From positions 524,568,137-524,632,136 of the forward strand of contig NC_081414.1 of the NCBI RefSeq assembly GCF_030272615.1: a stretch of DNA of 64,000 bases. Reading direction: 5' to 3'. Of the stretch, positions 1 through 12,012 are shown piece after piece. Source of the stretch: Cryptomeria japonica. Lineage: Eukaryota > Streptophyta > Pinopsida > Cupressales > Cupressaceae. The notes beneath the pieces were generated by a model, which saw only the letters and a list, made by a program, of their open reading frames with translations, did not search any database and was not told the DNA's origin. The translations under genes were made by a program, and so were the position numbers. The stretch's first letter is position 1; the number at the start of each line of letters is the position of its first letter.

Positions 1-810
1 AGCTAACCGCTTAATCTCCTTGATCACATTTCCCATCATCAATCATAGCCATCAGATCTTCAAACTTTGACCAAGTTCAATGTATCCTTCGATCTGAAAA
101 TGTTATCCCCACCTTGGAACTTGCATACATTTCTTGGAACTTATGCTAGGGTATTGCGATTCAATCTGAGTTGTAGATCTTCATGCTGATTTTCCTTTGC
201 CATAGATTCATTAACAAACTTCATGCATGGCATACCAATCATCTAATCAATTCCAGCTCATCAACTTCCTTCATTAAATAATGCATGTAACCATTTAATG
301 TATTCTGTTACAGCTCGGTTACAACTCGGTGAATACTAAACTTCACTCAGTGGACATTCTGCCTTCATTAACTGATAGCGATAACCTTAGGGTTTACTGA
401 CTAGGTTCCTTAGGGTTTACAGACTAGGTTCTTTGCTCGGTAACATAGTATAGTATTAACCTTACAATTTATAACATATGTATCATGGTAAAACAATCTA
501 AACATCATGATCTCATCATTTTCTGACTCGGTAATAGTTTCCCATTGAATACCTTATTCATCCCCTTATTCATCACATTCTTTCTGTGTCTTTTACCGAC
601 ATCTTTATACTCTTTAAATCATACTGCTCAAGATATGGGAACATCATACTAAATTAGAAAATAAATTTCTTGACATCAATGACAAAATAATAATATCAAG
701 ACAGTAAACATCCTTAATTAGTTATATCCATAATCATCAACAACCTTCTCGATATCCTTATTGAAATGTCAAAAATCTCCCATTGTCTGTTATAATGCCA
801 AATGCTAACA
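1..810 (-). repeat. 3' LTR of copia A, truncated by the window
   Basis: On the minus strand it starts TGTTAGCATTTGG at base 810 and runs off the window. It matches 6182-7002 with about 30 substitutions and about 11 bases of net indel. About 725 bp of this LTR should lie to the left of base 1. Confidence 0.92.
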
Positions 811-1159
811 ATCTCCCCCTTTGGCATTGATGGCAAAACCAATTGATTTGACCTTAAAAAGATTTGGATTGCTGTGATTCTGAAATGTAAAAATGCTCTC
901 TTGCTGTCAACAGACTTCTCCCCCATACATTAGACTTCTCCTATTTTCTTCAGTCTTCTCCCTCCTTTTTTTTAATCATCAATTTCAGTCTTTTCAATTA
1001 GTCTTCTCCCCCTTATATTAGTCTTCTCCCCCTTTGACAAAAATGCCAAAAAGTAAAGAACTAAAACATAATTTCTTCCTATATGAAGTGATTTCCTGTT
1101 GTTATGTGTCAACTTAGTCTCAGTCAGAGCATTTATGTCTTCAATTCTTGTTCCCTATA
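811..1159 (-). other. 3' UTR of copia A with multiple polypurine tracts
   Basis: Non-coding stretch between the pol stop and the 3' LTR. Read on the minus strand it has repeated GGGGGAGA/GGAGAAGAC tracts near 812-819, 915-924, 932-940, 952-962, 1001-1012 and 1021-1035. The tract touching the LTR (811-823) is the expected plus-strand primer. Several PPT-like copies are a described feature of Sireviruses. Confidence 0.75.
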
Positions 1160-4100
1160 TTATTTCCTGTATTGTTTCCTGGACACCTTTAGAAAACATC
1201 CTAAAGCATGTAAATGAATAGAAGATAGGGGTAGGACCCCTAACTTACTTCTGAGATATTCAAAAGTGTCCCTTGGTAGTGGCTTGGTAAAGATATCTAT
1301 TATTTGTTGCTTTGTGCTAACATACTCCAACACCACTTTCTTCTCTTGAGCTTCTTCTCTAAGATAATGATATTTGATAGAGATGTGCTTTGTCTTAGAG
1401 TGCATTACATGATTCTTTGAAATGTTAATGGCACTAGTATTGTCACAGAATATAGTTACTGGCTCGGTAAATTTCTCATTTATACCTTCCAACATTTTTT
1501 TGATCTATGCTATGTTGGTACAATTCAATGCTATAGCAACGTATTCAGCTTCTGCTGTTGACTGTGAAACACATCCTTGTTTCTTGCTAAGCCAACTCAC
1601 TAGTCTTTCTCCTAAGAAGAAAGCTCCTCCACTTGTGCTTTTTCTATCATCAATGTTGCCTACCCAATCAACATTAGTATAAAATTTTAAATCAAAATCA
1701 TTTCCTTTCTGATATACTAAGCCATAATCCTCTATACCTTTCAAGTATCTAAAAATTCTTTTGATTGTTGCCATGTGTGTTTCCTTAGGATCTGCAGAGA
1801 ATCTTGCAACTATACCTACTGCATGTGTTATGTCTGGTCTGCTATGAACAACATATTGTAGCTTTCCAATCATGGATCGGTAAAGTGTCTCATCAACAGA
1901 TGCAGATTCATCATTCTTTGATAGTTTACAGTTGGTAGTCATAGGAGTACTTACTAGTTTTGAATCCTCCATTCCAAATTTCTTCAAGATTTCCTTTATG
2001 TACTTGGATTGAGTAATGAAAAACTTATTTTTTATTTGCAGTATCTGTAAACCTATAAAATACTTTATATCACCGATTAATGAAATCTCAAATTCTTTGC
2101 TCATTTCATTTCCAAAGTTCTTACATAGAGAGTCATTTCCACAAAATATAATATCATCAACAAATATGGCTGAGATTAGTATTCCATTTTCATCATTCTT
2201 CATGTACATATTGCTTTTCTCACTTGTCCTTATAAAACCAATCTTAATCAAATAAGAGTGCAATCTTTCATACCATTCTCTAGGTGCTTGTTTTAGACCA
2301 TATAATGCTTTATTCAATTTACATACCTGATCTTTATTATTGTCTTCAACAAATCCTTCAGGTTGTTTAATAAAAACTTCTTCTAATACTCCATTTAGAA
2401 ATGCAGATTTGACATCCATTTGATATACCTTGAATTTTTTGTAAGCAGCATATGCCAACAATGTTCTTACTCCTTCAAGTCTTGCTATAGGTGCAAAAGT
2501 CTCACCATAATCAATTCCTTCTTCTTGGGCATAACCTTTGCAAACTAGTCTTGCTTTATTTCGAATGACCTCTCCTTTTTCATTTAGCTTATTTCTGAAA
2601 AATCCACTTTGTACTGATTACATTTTTGTCCTTCAGTCTTGGGACCAGTGTCCATGTGTCATTCTTCTTGATTTGATCAATCTCTTCTATCATACCATTT
2701 ATCCAATCTTCACTGTTAAATGCCTCTTTCACTATTCTCGGTTCAAATTCAAATATCAGACATGTGTTCTGTCTCAGTTTGTTCCTTGTCATCACTAGAT
2801 CATCCTTATCTCCTATAATCTAACTTGGTGCATAATGACTTCTGACATACTTGGCTAATACAGGCTCGGTAGGCTCTGTATGATCTTCTTCATCACTCAG
2901 TAACTGGATATTCTCTTCATTTTCTTCAATAGTTTTCTCGGTAAAGCTTGTCAGTTGAACATAGACAAATTCATCATAATCTTCTGGTTCTTTGGAATTT
3001 CCTTCATCATTTCTTTTTGCAAATTCATCAATTTTCACATTTGCACTTTCTACTATTTTGTTAGATGATTTGATCAAACATTTAAATGCTTTGCTTCTAG
3101 AAGAATAACCTAGAAATGTTCCTTCTTCACTTTTCTGATCAAACTTGTCATTTCTATCATCTTTGTGTACATAGCATCTACTTCCAAAGATTTTAAAATA
3201 ACTCACATTAGGTTTCTTATCATACCAGATTTCATATGGTGTCTTCAAAGTACCTTTCTTTAGTTGTACTTGGTTCAGGGTGTAAACTACTATGCTTATT
3301 GCTTCTCTCCAAAATGTTTGTGGCACTTTCTTTTCAATCATCAGGGTTCTAGCACAATCCACAATAGATCTATTTCTTCTCTCAGCTATTCCATTCTGCT
3401 GTGGAGTTCTCGGTGTAGAGACTTGTCTTTTAATACCATGATAATTATAGAATAAGTTGAACTCATCAGATGTGAACTCTCCTCCTCTATCTAATCTAAG
3501 ACATTTTAGTTGTCTTCCTATTTCATTTTCAACTCTTGTCTTGTACCATTTAAACATTTGAAAAGCTTCTGATTTTTCTTTTAAAAACATAACTGACATC
3601 ATCCTTGAATAGTCATCCACAAATAATATGAAATATTATCACCATAATAACTTTTAACTTTCATAGGACCACAAAGATCAGTGTGCACAAGATCTAAAAT
3701 TCCCTTAGAAGTGTAAGACTTACTTGTAAAGCTTGATCTTGTCATCTTACCCATCTGACATCCTCGACACATAGCATTCTCAGGTTTTTCAAGACTCGGT
3801 AGACCTCTTACTTGGTGCTTCTTACTTATTTTGATCAGATTATCAAAATTTACATGACAAAACCTTTTATGCCATAACCAGGTATCATCTATCTTTGCAT
3901 ACAGACACTTGTTCCGAGTTGAGTCAAGGTGAAATGTGTTACCTTTTGTTTGTGTCCCGGTAGCAGCTAACTTTCCATTCTTGTCATGAAATTTGACAAT
4001 TCCTTTCTGAAATTTTATTCAGTAACCTGTATTGTTTAGCTGTGCTACACTCAGCAAATTGTATTTCAAACCTTCAACCCAATAAACATCATTGCATCTT

Positions 4101-5392
4101 GCATTGTCAAGAAGTGTTATAGATCCTTTACCTTTCACCAGACATGGTGCATCATTACCAAATCTAACACAGCCTCCATCATAATCTTCTAACATAACAA
4201 ACTTGTGTTTATCACTTGTCATATGATGTGAGCATCCACTATCTATGATCCAAGAATCATTAGTGTTTACGTGAGATACTAGGGCTTTTTCTTCATACCT
4301 TTCTTGATCTGAACCATCTTTGATAGCCACATAAACTACTTCCTCTGTATCAGTTTCATCTAATTTATCATCATTGGATTCCTCATCAGCTATTAAGCTT
4401 TTCATTCTATCTCTTCTTCTGAAGTCTCGGTGTCCTCTGTAATGATTGTCTTTCTGTCTGTCATCTCGGTAATCTCTCTTTTTAGTAGAATCTTTGTCAA
4501 GACAGTTAGAAGCCATATGTCCTATCTTATCACAATTGAAACATTTCAGAGGTAATTTTCCTTTATACTTACCTTTGCCTCTTGGTAACCTTCTGGCTAA
4601 TAGTGCTTCAAACTCTTCCTACTTTCTTATTTCCTCATATAGTTTGTGTACTTCTTCCATGTTCTTATGAAATCTTTCACTTGCTCCACTATGATCTCCT
4701 TCAGAGTACTTGTACTTTCTTTCATTGTAATTATTAGATTCATCAAGATGAAAAGAACTAAATGCAGATTCAACTTTATTTACCAAAGATCCACTGTTAT
4801 CAAAGTTACTTAACTCAAATGCATGTAGCTTACCAATAGTAGCATCTAAAGAAACTGGCATATTAGGTACAGACCTCAATTCATTAATTGCAGAGACTCA
4901 GATTGCATAAGCCGGTAGAAGGGTTCTTAACAACTTACTTATTATATCCTTTTCTTCAATAGTTCCACCTGCTCCTTTGATTTGATTGACAATCTCCTTT
5001 AGTCTTGTACTATACTGATTTATGTTCTCACCTTCATTCATCCTCATAGATTCAAGTTGTCCTCTTAAACTATCTACTTTTTCTCTTTGAACATGTTCAT
5101 CTCCTCCATATACTGATATGAGCTTATCCCACATAGCCTTTGCATCATTGCAGCCTTCTAGATCATTAAACTTTGAGTCGGTCAATGCAGATGTTATTTC
5201 AATCATTGCTTGGATATGTTCTTGCTTTGCCTTTATCTCTTCCATTGTCAATGCATAGGTGCTCGGTGTGATGAAATCATTCTCGAGATAATATACAGCA
5301 TATTCTCCAACTCCTGATAGGTGTAGCTTCATCCTTTTCTACCATGTAGAGAAACTTGACTTGTTCAACTTCGGTGCATCCCTCTTATACAT
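1160..5392 (-). pseudogene. Copia A gag-pol polyprotein, decayed
   Basis: Ty1/copia gag-pol read from a likely ATG at 5392 to a stop at 1160. In order: gag (UBN2-like, about 5330-4620); one CCHC zinc knuckle CFNCDKIGHMASNC (about 4552-4511); protease motif WIIDSGCSHHMT (about 4250-4215); integrase core with HTDLCGP (about 3690), LRLDRGGEF and NGIAERRNR; RT with FVDD in place of YVDD (about 2160); RNase H with TNVDW (usual TDADW) and a C-terminal part ending in FTKPLP then LGVL. Reading frame changes lie between 4019 and 3620 and near 2580-2465, and several in-frame stops are present, so it cannot give a full polyprotein. The gag part matches other Sirevirus-like copies only loosely, so this is a separate family from copia B. 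Confidence 0.88.
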
Positions 5393-5442
5393 CTTCGGAT
5401 CTTTGCCTCAAGTACCTTTAAACTTTTCTTTCGAAGTCCAAA

Positions 5443-5454
5443 GCTCTGATACCA
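5443..5454 (-). other. Primer-binding site of copia A (initiator Met tRNA type)
   Basis: Minus-strand TGGTATCAGAGC, two bases inside the 5' LTR. This is the standard initiator-tRNA-Met site of plant Ty1/copia elements. Confidence 0.9.
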
Positions 5455-5456
5455 AT

Positions 5457-7002
5457 TGATAGTTCTAATACTTAATGTAAGTACAGATCCAATATCCAAC
5501 AAGATGAGAGGGGGGGGGGTGAATTATACAAACTTAATCTTCCATAAAAACATCAGATTCAACCTCGATAACATATACTTCAGTAATATAACCAAAACTG
5601 CTAAACATGCAAACTCAAAAGCATATAAACATCATAAACCTCATAACACCAGATTTAACGTGGAAACCCAAATAGGGAAAAACCACTATGGGATTTCGGA
5701 CCCACTAAGAAATATACTTTTCTAGAGTATGCTTGGTTAAAAGCAAATCCTGTTAAAGATTACAAACCACATTACTAGATGTGACCCGGTTAACAGATTT
5801 CCCTCAGATCTGTTAGGATCTTCACCTTGTTAGAAGTGACCTTGTTAAAGGATTTCAAACACTCAATCAGAATGTCACCTTGCTAGAGGGTTTTACAAAT
5901 AAGACTATTAAGTCCACTCGATTAAGAGATTTTCTGTCACTTCACAAAATAACAGTAATAAAAATCTATCTGCAACTTCACATCTAAAATGCTAAAGTAG
6001 ATTCTTATTTTCTCAATATAATATAGACATAGAACTAATCTTGTCCATCTGCTTGGCTTCTATACTCTGTTATTCAAACAGGTCTTCAAGCTTCTGTGCT
6101 CGGTAATTACTATGTAGCATCCATATGCATACATTTGCCCGCATGCATTGTTTATCAATAGTTTCCTATTTATAAACAATTAGCTAACCGCTTAATCTCC
6201 TTGATCACATTTCCCATCATCAATCATAGCCATCAGATCTTCAAACTTTGACCAGGTTCAATGTATCCTTTGATCTGAAAATGTTTTCCCTACCTTGGAA
6301 CTTGCATACATTTCTTGGAACTTGTGCCAGGGTATTGCAGTTCAATCTGAGCTGTAGATCTTCATGCTGATTTTCCTTTGCCATAGATTCATTAACAAAC
6401 TTCATGCACGACATACCAATAATCTAATCAGTTCTAGCTCATCAGCTTCCTTCATTAAATAATGCATGTAACCATTTAATGTATTTTGTTACATCTCGGT
6501 TACAACTCAGTAATAACTCAGTGAATACTAAACTTCACTCAGTAAACATTTTGCCTTCATTAACCGATAGCGATAACCTTAGGGTTTACCGACTAGGTTC
6601 CTTAGGGTTTATCGACTAGGTTCTTTGCTCGGTAACATAGTATAGTATTAACCTTACAATTTACAATATATGTATGATGGTAAAACAATCTAAACATCAT
6701 GATCTCATCATTGTCTAACTCGGTAATAGTTTCCCATTGAATACCTTATTCATCCCCTTATTCATCATATTCTTTCTGTGTCTTTTACTGACATCTTTAT
6801 ACTCTTTAAATCATACTTCTCAAGATATGGCAACATCATACTGAATTAGAAAATCAATTTCTTGACATCAATGACAAAATAATAATATCAAGACAGTAAA
6901 CATCCTTAATTAGTTATATCCATAATCATCAACAACCTTCTCGATATCCTTATTGAAATGCCAACAATCTCCCATTGTCTGTTATAATGCCAAATGCTAA
7001 CA
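5457..7002 (-). repeat. 5' LTR of copia A (1546 bp)
   Basis: TG...CA-bounded repeat; its last 821 bp match the truncated copy at 1-810. A run of ten G at about 5509-5518 and many CTCGGT words (ACCGAG on the element strand) are visible. Flanked on the right by AGGTA (7003-7007), which should be duplicated to the left of the window. Confidence 0.9.
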
Positions 7003-8628
7003 AGGTATATCCCTAACTGTCTTAGTTGAACTGATCTTGACAATGCAATCAAAATTCACATGACACAACCTTTTATGTCATAGCCAACTCTCATCAATCT
7101 GTGCAATCAAACATGTTTTCTCACCAGAGTTCAAATGAAATATATTATATTTTGTCTATGTACCAGTTTCAATCTCCAATCTAGTTCTGTTAATGATTTT
7201 TCATTTTCCATCCTTGAACTGTAATTGAAATCCCTTATCTACCAATTGTCCTACACTCAAAAGATTATGCTTCAAACCTTCAACATAATAAACATTGGCA
7301 GTATTGTTCTTACCATCCAATGATATAGTTCCTTTTCCTTTGATCATACATGCTTTGTCATCTCCAAATCTAAATAGACCGCCATCAAATTCTTGCAAAG
7401 ATAGAAACTTTCCTTTATCTCCAATCATATGATGTGAAAAACCACTATCAATTACCCATTCATCCTTGTCTTCAATTTTAGCAGCAAGTGCCTTCTCTTC
7501 AGGTACATTCTCTTTTAGTGCCGAATCATCTTCTTTGATAGCCAAGAACACCCATTCCTTCTCATTGTCGGAACCACTAGCAGAGTCTTCTATCGATTCA
7601 TCATCAGAATCAGTAATGCCTTCCTCATCCCCTATGTAGCATGTTTTGTCTCTTCTTTTCTTGTACTTATACTTGTTCTGATATCTAGGGTTAGGCTTAA
7701 ATGATCTTCTAACTCTTTCTTCAAATATTGAATTCCTTTCATGACATCTAGATGCAAAATGACCAATCTTATTACATTCAAAACATTTAAAAGGTTATTT
7801 TCCTTCATACTTACTTCCTATCGATCCTTTAGCTACTCTTCTAGAAAATAGTGCTTCAAGTTGCTCAAACTCATCATCTTCTCTCTTCACATCTTCTAAT
7901 TCCTTTGCATATGAAGCTTTCCAGTCTTGCTTACAGGTTGTAGATGTAGATGCATGAAAAGAAGGTTCAGACTTCACACCTCCAGAAGGTCCAAATTCTT
8001 CAAGCACAAAAGCAAATAGTTTCCCAACCAAAGTATCTCTATTGACAGATGTATTAGCCATTGTTCTCAACTCAATAATAGCAGTAACCTTCATTTTGTA
8101 AGCCGGTGGTAGGGCTCTCAGAAATTTAGAAACAATTTCATCTTTACTCAGAGTTCCACCACAACATTGAATTCCCATAACAATCTCATTTACCCTTTCC
8201 ATGAATGCAGTAATCCTTTCATCCTCTTCCATCTTCAGGTTTTCATATCTCACCCGGTAACCATAAAGTTTAGCAATCTTCATTGTAGGGTCACCTTCAT
8301 TAAGAGTCTCCAACTTATCCCATATAGCCTTTCCAGATGATTTGTCAATTAATCCCATTATTTGCTAATCAGAAAGTGCACACAAGAAGGCTTCTCTTGC
8401 TCTACAATCATTTTCAAGCTCCTTGTCTAGGTTTGTCAGAGGAGGATTATCAGATCCGAGATTATAAGGTGTGACATCATTCTATGTGATCTCCCAAATC
8501 TCCTTGACAAGACATCTCAGATGAGTCTCCATCTGAATCTTCCATACTGTGTAATTTGTTCCATCAAGCCTCAGAATATCCCTTCGAAAGATAGCTCCAG
8601 AAGAACTGGATGAACTGTTAGTTGCCAT
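7003..8628 (-). pseudogene. Copia B1 gag-protease fragment
   Basis: Reads from an ATG at 8628 (Met-Ala-Thr-Asn then a serine run) through gag, a CCHC knuckle CFECNKIGHFASRC (about 7780-7735), and a protease motif WVIDSGFSHHM in which the usual Cys after DSG is Phe (about 7470-7435). It ends in the GAG-pre-integrase region at RDIP, where copia A interrupts it. Several in-frame stops (for example near 8485, 8368, 7797 and 7200) make it a pseudogene. The gag has the copia UBN2-type pattern with a CCGGTLS segment. Acidic linkers between knuckle and protease match those of the 22680-22800 copy. Confidence 0.86.
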
Positions 8629-8672
8629 AGGATCTTCCTCAAGTGGTTAAGATTTCTGCAAAGAGGACCAAA

Positions 8673-8684
8673 GCTTTGATACCA
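8673..8684 (-). other. Primer-binding site of copia B1
   Basis: Minus-strand TGGTATCAAAGC, one base off the usual initiator-Met site, two bases inside the LTR. Confidence 0.8.
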
Positions 8685-8686
8685 AT

Positions 8687-9869
8687 TGTTAGATAGTTAA
8701 AATAACCAGAAGACAACTGAGAGGGGGGGTTAATCAGTTGTCACAAATTGCCAGAACATTTAGCAATTAAAACTTCAATACCAGAACCCAAAAAATTATA
8801 CTGGAATGCTTAAACCAAATACTAGAATAATAGTTAAACCAATTAACCATAAACAATAATTAGATAATAAATACCATCCACATGACACCAAGATTTATAT
8901 GTGAAAACCCTAGTAAAGGGAACAGTGGGAAGCCTACCTAGAGTCAAATAACACTTCCGCGGTAAGTATGTGAATTACAATTGAGGGGCTTGCACTTGCA
9001 GGAAGGACACCAGCCTAGAGCACACTTCTCATCACAAAAGGAGTCTCGCTGACTATAAAGAAATCCAGACTACAATCTAGAAGAATGAATGAACTGCAAA
9101 GATAGTATCTCCTATGCCTGACTACAGTTTCACTTAAGCTCAATACCGGATGACTAAATCATAAACCCAACTTGATCTCCAATGATTGACCAAATCCTTT
9201 GCCTAAATGATATTACATTATTCACACATTACATATCCATATCCCATTTCATGACCATGATCTACAATGAGATCTTACATCATATATATACAAACCCTCG
9301 ACCATAAACAATTAGGTTGGCCACCAGACAATAAACTAATTACATAATTACGAAACATGTTGGCCTTAGACCAAACAAACAATATCCAACACCTAAGACA
9401 TCCCGGAAATACATCGAGAGGTCCAATCCACACGTTACATTAAGTCGGTCCATAACTTAGATCAATCGGGACCCAATATAGGTCCACATGCTAAATAAAT
9501 TATCTCCATTCGCCAAGTCTCAAACATGATCACCATCAACATCTTGAAACTCCACCAAAAGCTGCACCAACACCACTTATGCATATTATCAAAGATCTAC
9601 ATCAAAGCTCTGCTGGTGAAACCCTCACCGAAACCACAAACCAAGCTTCCAAGCAATCAAGATAGCATTTGATCACCAAACCAAAACCAACTGAATGAAT
9701 ATGAACATGAGTATCATGAATAACTAAATCATACCTAATCCAAACGAGAAAAAAACTACTCAACCTATCAGACCAAAAGGGTGCTGGTAAAGTATCCAAA
9801 ATACCTAGTGTTGACATCAATGACAAAACATCAATGCAACACATAATCAATTCCTCAAAATGGCCAACA
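8687..9869 (-). repeat. 5' LTR of copia B1 (1183 bp)
   Basis: TG...CA-bounded. On the minus strand it starts TGTTGGCCATTTTGAGGAA and ends in GTTAGACA-type sequence next to the primer site. It matches, in the other orientation, the plus-strand LTR at 53343-54555. Confidence 0.87.
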
Positions 9870-11149
9870 ATCCCATGTAAGATTTTTTTTCTTTGGTTTC
9901 AGTGATATGCACCCCATCTAAGACATATATCAAATATTTTGTCTGGTTTCGGGCATGAAGCATCTCGTATAAGAGTTTGTTTTCTCTAGTTTTAAGTCTG
10001 AACACCTCGTTTAAGACATGAACATATATGATACAATATGGTACAAAGAGGGCAATACATATTCCTCCCCTTCATATGTCAACATAGCTCTATGTTTATT
10101 TCTTAAGGAAGCTAGAAACAAGGATACCTACCTTCAACACCAAGGAGATATCCTTTAGACAATAATGTTCATAAATTGAGGCCAAGGAAGGAATACTCTT
10201 ACAAGAAAGGATAAGATAGTTGAAAAAGAGATATATCACAACAAATGTAAAGAGGGTCCTTGGAGGAGAAGAGATCTTTGGTCAAAAGACATCTACCTCC
10301 AAGAGGAGTTTCTTGAACAAACATAACATCTTCTACAAAAAGAAGAGGAATAAGAACAAGAATGCCTACCTTCCTCCTATTCCTAGGTGAAAGGGATTCT
10401 TGATGAAATGCAACACACTTTTGACCCAATGTGATAGGTAAATTTATGATAGATATTCGTTCCAAGTGAAAAAGAGGATTTAGCCAAGGATATACACCTC
10501 TTGCATAAGAGAGAATTCTTGAGAAATGATAACTTCACACAAGGAATGACATCAAATCATAAGAAAACACCACTCAACAAAGGAAAAGTGGATCCTTATA
10601 AAAGATAAGAGAGAAAGATAATTTCCCCTCAAGTGTAAATACAATGAGAATAATTACACAACCTCTAAGGAGAGATTAAACATAAGCAAATGCACAATAT
10701 ACTCACATGAGTAAATATTCAATGTAAGAAAATATATTAAGATATGTAAAATGCAACTCTAAAGAAGAGGTAATATTCAAAGGGAAAGAGAGAAAATTAT
10801 AATGAAAGATCACATATTCCACTAAAGAGAAAGATTAACCATAGAAGACATACCATTCCACACAAGAAAGGATGTCAAAACATGAAATATGCGACCCCTA
10901 AAGGGAATAGTGACATTTTAGATAGAGAGAAAGAAAAGGATAAGGAGAACCAATAAATTGTGTTGCTGCACCAAGATGTTTGATATTGAAAAAGCATCAC
11001 CTCATATGACAAAGAGCCCCCAACTAAGTTAACTACGTGTCATAGGGTGACAAGCAACATGAAGGGTGAATAGAGTGCTAACGAACTACTTTTTCACCAA
11101 GAAAAAGAGAAAGATTAGTTGTATGAGGTATGCAAGAAAGATCATATTT
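9870..11149. other. AT-rich unassigned sequence
   Basis: No supportable gene. The left 200 bases hold a loosely repeated phrase (about 9895-10020: ...TCTAAGACAT... and ...GTTTAAGACATG...). The rest is rich in AAG/AGA words such as AAGAAAGGAT and GAGAAAGATAA. It lies downstream of the gag fragment on the minus strand and may be its 3' non-coding part, but no polymerase motif is visible. Confidence 0.4.
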
Positions 11150-12012
11150 TTCTTTAACAAACTCTTTAAATGTTTTACACTTTCCAAGAGAATGAGAACC
11201 ACCACAATGAAAAAGGCAATGTTCACTGCCTTATTTATGCTTATTGCTAAATTTTACAAAAGGAAAAACAACATTTTTATCATACTTCAATCTCCAAAAG
11301 ATTCTAGTTGCTATTTGTTCTTGATCATCAATAGGTTTAGATTTAGTTTTTTGAGTTGTAGGAAAAGAGTTGTTGGAAAAAAAAGTATTATCATCTATGA
11401 TTTTAAGAGCCCCATTATCAATTAGTTCTTTTATACTCTTTTGAAAATTCGGACAATCATTAGCATTATGGTCATGAGTTTGATGAAATGAACCAAAAGG
11501 AGTGTTTGAAAAAGAAAAACCTTTATATGAATGGTAAGTCTTATGTTTGCAAGATAATCCATAAAATTTTGAATTCGAAGGATATCATCCATAGGAGATT
11601 CATGATAATTTCCTAGACCTTAGTTATTAGCTTGCATAGGAGGGTTTATAGGTATTCAAATTCCTTATTCAAATTCCCCAAGTCCTTGTCCTCTAAAACC
11701 TTGTTTTGATATGATGTTATAGCCACTCCTATAAGAAGTTCTTAATTGAGAAGGATGAGGAATGTTATAATGAATCTCTTTGAAATTTATAGTGTAAGTA
11801 TATTTAGAATGAGAAAAGGAACAAGTAGATGAAGAAGGAGTATATTTTGTAGAGAATTTTTCCTTTCTATCATCATGCATATCCTATTTCATGGGTTGGG
11901 AAGAAATATCCTTATCCTCTAAGGCCTCATCTTTACTTAATGTTATGTTGGGAAATAGGTCATGAATAAAATGAATAACATCATCTTCTCTACAAATATT
12001 TTGATGACTAAG
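11150..12012 (-). pseudogene. Decayed retroelement gag with two zinc-finger-like motifs
   Basis: Minus-strand reading gives two Cys/His clusters: SFHQTHDHNANDCPNF (about 11490-11443; the first ligand Cys appears as Ser) followed by an ELIDNG segment, and CLFHCGGSHSLGKC (about 11225-11180). Upstream is a serine-, tyrosine- and glutamine-rich linker and an acidic segment with DDVIHFIHDLF near 11975. The C..H...H...C pattern followed by 'LID.G' is typical of plant Ty3/gypsy gag. A frame change near 11650-11500 and several stops show decay. At its 5' side it is cut by the LARD element that starts at 12013. No protease or RT follows it, so the lineage is unproven. Confidence 0.5.

Larger units (their letters stand above)
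1..7002 (-). mobile_element. Copia A: Sirevirus-like Ty1/copia element, minus strand (3' LTR cut by window edge)
   Basis: A near-complete LTR retrotransposon in minus orientation: partial 3' LTR, 3' untranslated region with several polypurine tracts, decayed gag-pol, initiator-Met-type primer-binding site, and full 5' LTR. The two LTR copies align from base 1 with 6182 onward and differ by roughly 4% by eye. Domain order (gag, zinc knuckle, protease, integrase, RT, RNase H) is that of Ty1/copia. The repeated GGGGGAGA-type tracts before the 3' LTR suit the Sirevirus (SIRE/Maximus) lineage. It interrupts another Sirevirus-like element whose pol resumes at 7003; the second target-site copy lies outside the window. 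Confidence 0.9.
7003..9869 (-). mobile_element. Copia B1: 5' part of a Sirevirus-like element, minus strand
   Basis: Carries the 5' LTR, primer-binding site, gag, protease and the start of the pre-integrase region. It stops at 7003, where copia A is inserted in the same orientation. The protein is close to the plus-strand copy at 21660 onward, so both belong to one family. The rest of its pol should lie left of the window, beyond copia A. Confidence 0.88.

Noticed and set aside
11066-11425. 119-codon plus-strand ORF
   Set aside because: Antisense of the gag fragment, whose minus-strand reading has zinc-finger-like motifs.
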